A stretch of DNA of 64,000 nt from assembly GCA_947579665.1 (NCBI GenBank), contig OX388349.1:74900841-74964840 (forward strand), in the 5' to 3' direction. The notes under the pieces are model-generated. The model was given only the letters and a program-made list of their open reading frames with translations, was not told the origin of the DNA and ran no database searches. The translations under genes and the position numbers were made by a program. Shown piece by piece: positions 41,933 to 52,670 of the stretch (positions are counted from its first letter, which is position 1; each line of letters opens with the position of its first letter). Source of the stretch: Sympetrum striolatum (Eukaryota > Arthropoda > Insecta > Odonata > Libellulidae).

Positions 41933-42457
41933 TTTGAAGAAGTTAAACTCCGAAGCAGATATGCGAAAAAGGTTCGAAGATGAGGTTTCAAAGGTGTAGT
42001 GATTTTTGAAAGATTTGAAACGTGAAATTTTATTTCATCCTAAACTGAGTGAAACTCAGTGAAAACTTTTCGCAATATGTGGTTTCATTTGTTTTTATCA
42101 CAGCTTGTATTTAAACCATTTAAACGACTCAAATTATTTTTAAGACGAGGAGTTTTAATAGAAAGGTATGGGAAATCCAGCGATGGTTATAAGTTGAGGT
42201 AAAATTTCCGTCTATTTTACCGTTAAGGTAAAATTCCCTGAAAATTTCAGCGAAAACGGGCTATTTCTAGTTATAAAAAAAAACTTGCCAAACAGTCCTA
42301 AACGATAATTTTACCTAAGTTGATTTACATTATAAAATAAAGGGGATATAGGGTATTAAAACGATTAAAACTAACCAAGGTGATAAGCTCACTTTTCCCC
42401 ATTTTTCCAAAGAAACATTTCTACCTATTGGAAAATGTTTCCATTAAAATGGGAAAA
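41933..42457. other. CTU2 upstream region
   Basis: Presumed CTU2 promoter and 5' flank on the minus strand. No TATA box or other clear site is recognised. It ends at the left edge of the segmental duplication. Confidence 0.4.
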
Positions 42458-43615
42458 ACTTGGGAAAATAACATCCTTCGATATGATTTCTATCAATATT
42501 TATTCTTGAACAAATTATCATCAATACATTTTCAAACTAGTTTCCTTCATGAGAAACAAGAATCACGAAGACTAATCTCACCTTTACTTATAGGTACATT
42601 ACGCAATCTAACAAATCATATTGATTTCAGTTATTTGGCTCTTTAAGAAGTAAACAATTTAGACTCGCGGGATTGAGTGAATGATTAAATTTCGCGAAGG
42701 AATTATGAAGGACAGAAATTCAAAACACAAAATGTGCACTTTTCCTATTTAATGGAAAGAAATAACAAAATTAAAATATCAATAAGTTCACTTTTATTTC
42801 ATTCCCGAAATAATGAGAAATTTCTACGGAAATCTATGAAAAGAAAACTCGATTCGCCCAATTAGTTAAAAATCACTAATAAGATATTTTCACTATGACC
42901 TTTAAAGTTGTTTTGTTTTAAAAGTAATTTTGTATTTTATCAATCAGCAAGGTTATGAAAAACGAGAAAAAATTCTCACGCAAGTGCAAAGATGATGGAT
43001 CGCCGGCTCTTATAGATATACTTATTCACCGATAGAAATGCTTAAGTGGAATAAGGGATTCTCTTCTGAAATAATTTTTCAACACGCATGTGCTGATTAT
43101 GCAGTACTTGTAACTTCTGCTGACCAAAGACGATATCAAATGCTCTCCATCATGTTTCATAAAAAAATCGAAAAATTTTTTATGCGCTATATTTTGACTT
43201 TTTTCGAAAGGTTTGATATTAATTTTCATTATTTTCCTACGGCATTTGAAACATAGAGTGACTTCGTTATTAAAAAATATATTAAACCCTTTTTACATAC
43301 TCCAAAAGTTTGAAACTGTTAAGTTACTTAACTTAAAGTTAGTTAAGAAAAATATCAAAGTTAATGCAATATTGGTACATCAATCTTTAATTTTTTTTTA
43401 TTAATTTAAAAAGAAAAAGATATTTGGTTAAAAAAGTTAACATTTATTTTTTAACCCGCCTTCCTAGGTAAAGTAGACTATTGCTAAATATAGTATAAGT
43501 ATGATACTGAATTATATCTCAACGAATGGTAATGTTACAGTTTACCTAGGGATATATTTATTTTTCAGTTAAAAAAGTTCACATTTTTCTGGAGATGCAG
43601 CATTAATGTCAATGT

Positions 43616-43865
43616 TTAATAACGAAAGTACTAATTTTCCTCAAGAGATGGCATTAGTGGCGAAGTTTATAAACAAAAGTTCAAATTTTCCTCAAGAGAT
43701 GGCATTAGTGGCGAAGTTTATAATCAAAAGTTCCAATTTTCCTCAAGAGATGGCACTAGAGGCGAAGTTTATAACCAAAAGTTCCAATTTCCCTCAAGAG
43801 ATGGCACTAGCGGCGAAGTTTATTAACAAAAGTTCCAATTTCCCTCAAGAGATGGCACTAGTGTA
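43616..43865 (+). repeat. 51-bp tandem repeat, five copies, with CTCF-like core
   Basis: AGATGGCATTAG or AGATGGCACTAG cores lie at 43646, 43697, 43748, 43799 and 43850, exactly 51 bp apart. Because 51 is divisible by three the array keeps one frame open (a 17-residue repeat with NFPQEMALVAKF), but nothing else supports coding. The core resembles the AGRTGGCRCT centre of metazoan CTCF sites. Confidence 0.85.
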
Positions 43866-45438
43866 CCATAGTACTAGTATTAAAAAAATGAAAAAAGACA
43901 GAGTAGGGTGTGGGAAAAAATCTTTGCAACTGAAGGTTGACCAAGAAAAAACCCACGTTACGGGAAAACACCCACAGAGAAGGGGGGTGAAAAAAACGGG
44001 GGTTATTTATAAATGCGACGTTTAGCTATTCCCAATTAAATGATTTTCAAAAGTTACGATAAGAATAGATTAAAATTGCGCATTGCTGGAAAAAATTACA
44101 CATGTATAAAGGGTAGATTATGATCCAATTTGATGTAAATATCATTGCCGCAGATTGTAATGTATTGGAGAAATTAGATGATTAAATACAATGTGATGTC
44201 ACCATTCTGCTGGTTGTGTACTCAATTTTCGTTTTGCATCGCTGCAAGTGCAATTGAAAATACTTGGAAGGAACAAATAAATAGGAAGTTAGTGCATAAA
44301 ATTGACTACAAACTGTGTTAAAAACCACGTTTCTATGTAGCAAAGTTACGAAGAAAATAATTAATATAGTTCTCCATCGCTGAACTATGCATTTGATAAC
44401 ATTGACCTAATTCATATGTTTCCTTTTTTTAAATAAAGAAGTTATTTCTATTAAATTATTTACTTTTATCAATTAATTGTTTTATTGTATATTGATATTG
44501 TATTAATTACACTATGAAACAGTTTTAAATTTTTGGTTTCGATGTTCTAAGATAGTAAGGTGATTTTAGAAGTATTTTTCATACTGATTTCAAATCTGAT
44601 TCTAGTTTTTCTGAATCATGTAAGGTTTTTATACAATTCAATATTGAAGTTTTGAAAAAAAATGAAATTTTGAACCTGGAAAATAATTATTTGAGTTTGA
44701 TTTAAATATTGTGTATTTTTAACTCTGTATAAAATTAGAACCATGCAACGCAATACAGTGGAAAATAGTATATACTGACTTAAAAATGCTATAATTATTA
44801 TGAAAACACAAGACCTACATGACAATTTAATTCCTCTTCTTCACTGATTTCACTGCTTCAACGTCTTTCTGCATCTGCTTCAGATACTTCTGATAAATTT
44901 CTATTACCAACCCTTTTCATGTTCTTTTACTCTACCATTTGATTGGTGAATTATCTTATTTACTGTAATATGGTCTGCATAAAGATTGAGTATAAACAAG
45001 TACCTATGTCATTATGTTTTAAAGAAGCCTCTGCCTCAGTATCATATGAAGTAGCAAAGCATGCATTATCAAAGATCTCTCTACAGGTAATTCTCTTCTT
45101 TTTATGTATCTCTTGGCCTCTGGTTTGATAATCGTTGAGTTAACTTGCACCCATAAGAAATGCAGGTTAAGTTCATTTCTATCATACTCATGTTCTATTC
45201 CTATTTAAAAATTGTATAAAGCTGAAACATCATATTAGCTTTTGAAATCTATGATAAGAAAGATATCTTATGAAAATTGGTATTCTTATCATCAAATATA
45301 GATATTGGAGCTGAATTATGACCAATTTGGTAAGATTACTCATTTCAATGGCCTATCATTGAACTAAGGCAACATGAGAGATATTAAATTCTCTTCTGTC
45401 AAAATAGAGCTTCTATATTAAATCTTACATATATTATC

Positions 45439-45469
45439 TCCATTGAGAATCAATGGGAGCTTTAGCTAG
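45439..45469 (+). mobile_element. Helitron-type 3' terminus (copy 1)
   Basis: The hairpin CTCCATTGA-GAA-TCAATGGGAG is followed a few bases later by CTAG and TATAT. It has the same form as 24318-24349. The 5' partner was not found. Confidence 0.5.
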
Positions 45470-46019
45470 TATATATTTAAAGTTGAAGAGATGAGATTAG
45501 CAGTTTTGCGCAATTTTCTTTAAATTAATTATGGAATTTTCTTTCATTTAAATTTTTGGTGGTTTTGGGAGTGTTTTATACCCTTTATTAACAATTTTCT
45601 TTGGTTGAAAAGATTTGCAGCTTTCCTTGTGATAGATTGCATGTATGCTGTTCTTATCCCTCCAATGTATTCCTGTATATTTTGACTGTTGTTCAAGTGC
45701 ACATTGGCTTACTTCTTTGATAATTTACCACCTGAAAGAGAGCTAATAAGTGCTACTTCAGGATTTCACTTTCAAGTATTGCAGTTCACATCTCATGATT
45801 GAGGGCAGAAACCTTTCCACTTGATTGGTGAAATGCTGCTCTTTCATTTTCTTTAGCAATTTTAATCAGATATGCCCAAAGTTTTTCTTTCTCCATTATC
45901 ATGATAGATTATATTGTATTCTCCATTTACTTTACACTCTTTTCACACTTTATGGTAATCTTTTTTTAGGATCCTTCACGTTCAGTAGTTACTATATAGT
46001 AAATAGTTACAATAATGTA

Positions 46020-46380
46020 TTGAATAGAAAACTCGAAAAGCTTGCTTCCCAAATAATTGCCCCTTCCCTTAACTCTCTCTCTGAAAATTTCCTTTCCTTG
46101 AACCCATCCTACCCCATTCCCCCTTTTCCCAAAACACATCAGACCCACATTTCACAACCCCTTTACAATAAAAAACCTTCTCCCCAGCACCAAAGATCAC
46201 AGGGATCCAGTGACCAACAGTGGTGCCTACCTCCTGTTCTGCAAGGACTGCGAGTCAAAATACATGGAACAAAGTGGCCCCATCCCATGTCAAACATGTT
46301 TCACCAACAATTTGGCAGTATCAGCTGCAGTGTAAGTATGTATCCAAAGAATAGAAATGGATAAAATCTTCAATGACACC
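46020..46380 (+). pseudogene. Penelope-like element remnant (linker plus GIY-YIG start), copy 1
   Basis: One frame reads IKNLLPSTKDHRDPV then TNSGAYLLFCKDCESKYMEQ. This corresponds to the NLL..TKD...P...SGVYxixCkdCdxxYiGQTGR region where the GIY-YIG nuclease of Penelope-like elements begins. The YIGQTG motif is degraded. Stops lie up- and downstream. It is a short fossil with no catalytic core left. Confidence 0.5.
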
Positions 46381-47099
46381 TTATACTTATCATAAGGCTA
46401 ATAAGATCAAAGAATTTTTCTAACCAATTAATGTTTTAACATAAGTACTCATTCCTAACTGTGGCTCAATGATTTAGATATGTGTAATGCATGTAGAGTA
46501 AAGGCCAGCCAGCATTGTAAAGATTTGGAGCACCATTACCTAAATAAGTATCATGTGTTGGACCGCCATTAAAAAGCCTTATAATTTGTTGAGATGAAGT
46601 ATAATTTTCCTAAGAATACAGTCATGTTACATCATTTCATCCCTTATTTTACATCCTGAAAAAAATCCTATAATTATAATTCCGCTGATCCATTCCTTTA
46701 ATTATGAACTAAGGAACATTTGCAAGGAACTCGGGCAAACATGAGGTACCCTCAAAAATAATAAAATGATGCGTACTTATCTGCACCCTTAGATATTATG
46801 GCAATATGTTCATCTTATTATCAATACACCTTTCATATAAAAAGAGGACCTTTAAATTTTGAACTCAATTTTTGCTGATATTTCAAGGTCCTTTGATCTC
46901 TAATTATGCATGTCTTCATGTATTTAAAGTTGAGTTGTAAAAATATTTTTGTGAGATGAATCAATTGTAACCAATTTTTCCAAATGTGTGCAATTAGTAG
47001 GAGGCAAAGCTATGGGGAGTTAGCTGGCTAATGCCATTTATTGGATAGATTTAGATAATATTAGATGATCTTGGATTGAAGCTTTAAGAAAAATCCACC

Positions 47100-47182
47100 T
47101 CCAGCTGTTATTAAAGAAATTACAGGTATGGCCGGTTTTAAGGCTGACTTCCATCCATTCCTCATTGTTACCGAGGATTCAG
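47100..47182 (+). other. Weak candidate exon (duplicated at about 63280)
   Basis: Open frame AVIKEITGMAGFKADFHPFL, IVTEDS, bounded by CCTCCAG and TCA|GTAAGT. It looks exon-like but has no known relative. It is present in both duplication copies with one change. Confidence 0.2.
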
Positions 47183-47834
47183 TAAGTTGTATTATTTATG
47201 TTTTTTGATTAATTTAGTCATCATATTGTACTATAAACATAAGAGTTGGCGTTAGAGCTCAAGTTGGCACTCAGAATAATTATAATTTCAAAGGTTGTTC
47301 ACATCAGTTCAAATAGCCAATTTGTAATGATATTTTTTTTGTCAAGCTGAGTTACATTTATATACAATAAATAAGAGCATCAATAACTATAGCTATTCAG
47401 ATTTTAGTTTTAAGTTAGTTACCTAATCACATTCTTACATCAAAGTCAAAAGGAATCACCAATAAATATAAATTAGTAAAAAGGAGATTTCCTCTTGTTT
47501 TCCTTTATATTATAGATGTATATGTTTCCTCCCAGTTGTAACTTTATAAATTTATTCAAACCATAATTATCACATGAAAATATTCTAAATAATTTTCTAG
47601 TCAGGAAAAAATTTAGAGTAGAGGTATACATTTAAAGAGATTACTTATAATGAACACAGATCTTGAATTCAATACGTTAGTTCAAACAAGGTAAAAGCAA
47701 ACAAGCAAGAGTCACTTACAATTGAGATATTAAATGAGATGAATTAGAGAAAATGGTAAAATTTCACTTTCGTGGTGTTTGGGTTTAAATTTTACCGAGA
47801 AAATTATGAGAGGGGATTATGCACATAACTTTTT

Positions 47835-48014
47835 ATGCTAAATTCTGATTCTATTGCTCTCGCTAATCGAAAAAGTCACATGTCTTGTTTGTGTTCCCAC
47901 TTTCATGCTCAATTTATCGTTAAGCTATTGTTTTTACGGCGGCGCGATGGTCGATTGCCTCTTGTTCTGTCAGCACGAGAGCTCGAGGATGGTCGTATTA
48001 TCTATGAATATGCG
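47835..48014 (+). CDS. Candidate first exon of an unidentified gene
   Basis: Open frame ending LFLRRRDGRLPLVLSARELE, DGRIIYEYA at GCG|GTAAGT, a strong donor, phase 0. GC content rises inside it compared with its surroundings. Possible starts are the ATG at 47835 or at 47880. Its duplicate begins at 63963 and is cut by the window end. The family is not recognised. Confidence 0.35.
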
Positions 48015-51000
48015 GTAAGTTTTTCTAACCTTTGAAATCATTAGATTTTACCTTAAAATATCATAGATATAAATAACAATTTAACTATTACTGCCGCAAT
48101 TATCATTATTTATTCATGTCATGTAAGATAAATGTCATGTCAGCTCGTCCTTGTTGGAGCTCATGTCGAGTGATAGTATCTCAGAAAGTATGTCATTGCA
48201 TTAAGTAATTGAGATTATTACGTGTAATACCGTACTTTATTACTTTTTAAGTGTGATGCATACATTTCTAGCCTTGAATTAAAATATCTATCTTACTATG
48301 CACACATGTCCATACTTGAAAAATTACATCATTATTTGACGTGATGACATTAGTTAAACTTTAACAATTCGTGAAATTTTACCAAATGATTCTTTACCGT
48401 GGCCCATTATGTAGTGGAATTAGTTATTTAATTATGTTTTCTAGATTATCTCGAGCGAGAGGGTCACATGTTGGAAGGCTGATATGGATATCATCCTTGC
48501 CAAGAGAGGACCAGGATTATACTTCAACAAGAGAGAGTTAGGTACAGGAAAGGAGCCTTTTGTGTTATTGTGAAGTGATAGTTTTGACGGCGTAGTGTTC
48601 TAAGTGATATCAAGCAAACTTCGTCGACGGCCCTTGTTAATTGGTCACATGTCGAGAGTGAGTTGCTGTTTTCTGATTCAAATCTTAAATATTTGCCCAA
48701 TTTTATTGGAGTGTATTTAATTAACGCTATTATTTCTAGTGAAAAACACATCTCTAAGGAATTTTGACCCGAATATTTCGTTTACTTAGGTCATTAATAC
48801 GTATTTTAGCATTACGTCATTTTTTTTCTGTTCTACTTTTTGTAAATTTTCGCCTACTACCTTTACGTGACAACCATGTTGTATATAATTGAGCCTTTGA
48901 TTAGTAGCCAATTGTTTAAACTTTCCCAGTCAATGCTTTCTTTGTTCGATAATCTCAGTAATTGTTCACAAAGAAGTATTTTGCTTTTTGAAAGCCAATC
49001 TATCTACTGTATGTTAATGATTTAATTTACTCTAAATGCTGTCATTACCTTGATTAATAAGGTATCAGTAAGGCTGATTCGTTTAGCTAATATTTACAAA
49101 TAATTACAGATCTTTCTTTAGATCTATAATAATAGTTACCTTTCCAATGCATCCTGATGACATAGTTTAATTCCTTATCTTTTATATCTCAAAAATTAAG
49201 CATTTTCGGAAATTTCATAATAATGAAGGCTTTCAACTTCTTTTTTACGAATTTATCAAGCCGTACCAAATTGCTGTTTATTTTCAATACAATTTTAACA
49301 TTTTTATGTTGTCAGCAAGCTTGTGCTTGTATTAATAACTCTGCAATCGTCTATTGACTATTTGGATTTTGAAAGCGATGCCTCTCAAATGTCTTAGTAT
49401 TATCCAATAATTTTTAAATGCTATAATTATTCTGTTTATGAACTTTTTATTTATACCATAGTTTATTGATTTTAAGGACAATTTGATGAAGTATTTTTTG
49501 ATTACTTTCTTGCCGTCTTCAAGTAATAACCTTACTTTTTAAATATTTGGGTTTCATATAGTCTGTAGGTATAGGTCCCCTTGAAGTTGAAGTATTGTTT
49601 AGAGATGTGTTTTTTGTTTAATAAAGTTTTGTTGTTTTTTACAGGAAGTTTAATTATGACATGAGAATTTCTTAAGCCATAGAATAGTGGATGCTATAGT
49701 TTTCCTTTAGGTTATTTAGTAAATTTTGTGTAATTTATTATATTTTGGCAGTTAAGACAGAATTGTAGACATAGACAGTTGAGTTTGAATGTTTTAGCAG
49801 TTAATAGTTCGATTGAATGTATAGTATTTTTAGAAATTAGTTGTTAGTTAAGTAAACAAACAAAGACAGCCTATGTCTCTTTGATCTAAAATTCTTTACT
49901 ACTTTATATTTATTCGGTTGAATATTTTTTGAGGAAAGCTCAAATATTTTTCCAGCTCAGGACGCTAATAATTTAATATTTCATTTTTCTATTATATCAT
50001 GAAATCATAAATATTTTACAGCTTGAGGGTGATAACTTATGACCACTTTATAATAATAAGTTATTCAGTGTTAATGCTCAAATGGAAGTTATAAATGAAC
50101 TAGTACAGATACATCAAACTTAATTAACCCTCTTTGAAATGCCTTGATGGGCCTTATTCAATAATTTTCATTTACATGTGTTTATGGGTTTAAGTTCTTA
50201 CTTGTCCGGTTATAGAACATATTGCCTTATACTAATGGACTTAAAATTTTGTAGGATGGAAAATAATTCAGATAATGCTATTTGTATGGAAATTTTATCA
50301 AACTTTTTCTTTGCCAGAACTTTGAATTATCTTAAGGAATTAAAGAAGGATATGACTTAGAAAGTCTTGGTGAATTCCCCAGTGGGATTGCTAATCATTA
50401 TCAATAACTGTATTATTATTTCAGTGTATCATATCATGCTATTGTTTGAAAGCATGCATTAATACGTCATCTGATCATTTGATTATAATGAAATAAAATC
50501 AACGAAAAATAGTATTATCGGAATGTTTACTCATAAATCTGAGGCATGATTATTTTCTTTATTATAAAAAGAGTTAAATCTTTAATTTGGCATAATATTG
50601 GCTTGAATACTTTATAATGAGGTCCATGTGGGAGAAATAAAATTTTAGGGCAATATTCCTTTTAGGTTCATTGGATTTTTAACTGTGAAAGATTAGTTCT
50701 TTGGATGTTTAGCGGTCCTTCGAATTTTCAAATCATAATTTAAGGATTTTGCTTCATGTAAAATGACAAAGTTCTAGTGACAAAGGTTGAAGATATGGAT
50801 ATTAGTTTAACTTGGAATACTATGGGATTATGTGAGATAAAGCATTTACCAAGAATGGTTGAGCAATTGTTTAGCTAGAATCAGCTTCTTAGTGAAAATT
50901 TGGGTGAAATATTTGTATTTCAAGCTTACTCTCTTCAAATTTTTAAGAAACTTCCTTGAACAACCTGAAACTCCTCACAAACAGTGGTTCTGCTGTTCTA

Positions 51001-52570
51001 TGGCTTTTGAAATTTTCATGCTTTTAGGATTATAAATGTTTTGGAAACAGCAATAACAGTGAACAATGCATTACCTTGTTTTAAGCTGATACGGTGAAAC
51101 CTTTTGCTGTAGAATACCTACGCACACCATTTTGTCATTTTTAATTAAATTGTTGACATAGGTTGTTTCACTTGTAACTATGGTGACCCAGATAGCTAGA
51201 ATCGAGTTTACATATATAAAGGTGAATAAACCTTCATTCAACTTAAGAGTTTTGTTGACTGATGGAAAGCTAAAGCACAGATCTCTTTCTTGCTGATGAG
51301 GATTGGAAGAAAGCATAATTCTTGCATTCTTAAGTTCTGAGAATGGCTTTCACTTCAATTTTTCATTGATGTATGTGTAACAGACAAAATATAGTATTTT
51401 TTATCTCAAACTCAGGGAATTACTTTAGTTTAAACATTTGTTAAACCTTTTTTTTCCAATTGATATTTTGCCATGATGTTTCTCTCAGATCTTAGAGATA
51501 ATTCTTGTAGATCTTAAATTTATAATGACATATTGCTTGATTAATTTACTTGTGGTGCAAGGTTATGTTCATGTAATACCCAGATTAGAACTGATAGGAA
51601 AAAAACATATTTCTTGTATTTTTAAATTTTGAGAAGGTTTTCACCTCAATTATTCTTTTGTAGATAGGAAATATGATAGATTTGATATAGAACATATTTC
51701 AGTTCTTAAACCTGGTCCATCACATGTTAGATATTCATTACAGTAATGCAGTTCGCGATTATTTTCCCCATTCATTAACACTTGCATTAAATATTTTGAC
51801 ATCCAGTTTTTCTCAAATCTTTGAGATATATTGAATTTATTTTTTGTGATTATGATGATGATGCATTGGCTAAGATATATAATTACAGCTCAATTTCACG
51901 TTTAATTCAGAGATTAGGATTGAGTCTTCATCAACCAATTTTTTTTTTACTGTAAACATTCTTGTATTAGATCTAAAATTTCAATTGCTATACTAACTCA
52001 GCTTCTTGATAATTTAATTATTTTTAAAATGCCTTTGATTTTCATTATGATGATGTAGTTTGCATAGTAGTCTGTTGTTCTATTCATGTTTACAATTGAA
52101 GATGTCTCTGCATTTTGTCATATAATCTTACTGAATTACTTTTGACGTTATGATAACACTTCATTTGATTAATAAGCTTACATTTCAATGTTAGGTTTAA
52201 TTTCTACATTAGAATCAATTGTTAATGTTAAGAACATTGAGAAACCATAATTGTTCAATTTCAGATCACTCTGAAATTATAGCCTACCATTCCAATTGCT
52301 TGAAGCCCTCTACTTTATATATTAAAGGTATAGAAACCTATTGGTAGGTCATTTGTCAATTAATATTGGGCAAAAGACAAAGGAAAGTATAGGAGAATTC
52401 TTGATCAGAATGTTTATAGAATATTATTAGCTTAGGAAGAGGTTTTGCTGTATCATGACTTCTCTTTAAAGACATTTATGTGTCACATCAATTTATTAAT
52501 AATACCTGGCTTTATAAATGCATATATTATCTGGGGGTTTGCTTTCTTGGCTCGAAATTCATTTCTCACA
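48015..52570. other. AT-rich stretch without a recognised gene
   Basis: No convincing exon. A short exon-like frame near 48448-48541 (ERVTCWKADMDIILAKRGPG) ends before a possible GT donor, and it is too weak to call. Loose ~290 bp self-similarity appears at 51310-51680. Confidence 0.4.
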
Positions 52571-52670
52571 TTCAAATAAAATGTAGGTACTAGGATGGAT
52601 CTTAGCTTTACTGTAATTTGAGTGAGTGTACAAATTATAGGTATTTTGATATTTTTTAAACAAGCTTTGT

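Larger units (their letters stand above)
42458..47870. repeat. Segmental duplication, copy 1
   Basis: Matches 58639-64000 in direct orientation. The offset drifts from 16181 at the left edge to 16179 in the middle and about 16128 at the right, after a ~50 bp indel near 47755-47810. Identity is high by eye: for example 44581-44770 shows one difference. The first copy is complete and the second runs off the window. Confidence 0.95.

Noticed and set aside
43606..44025. Coding gene with 17-residue repeats
   Set aside because: The frame stays open only because the repeat is 51 bp. Downstream text diverges by a frameshift between the two duplication copies, so no protein is being kept.
44616..44825. 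69-codon minus-strand frame, identical in both duplication copies
   Set aside because: Identity reflects recent duplication. Composition is AT-driven and no family is recognised.
44943..45128. hAT-type transposase or host exon (KEASASVSYEVAKHALSKIS)
   Set aside because: Faint resemblance to ASYxVSYxIAK text of transposon-derived proteins and a possible donor at 45087, but too short and without catalytic residues.
45825..46364. 179-codon open frame with hydrophobic start
   Set aside because: Reads across AT-rich DNA and the Penelope-like remnant in the wrong frame. The second duplication copy is interrupted.
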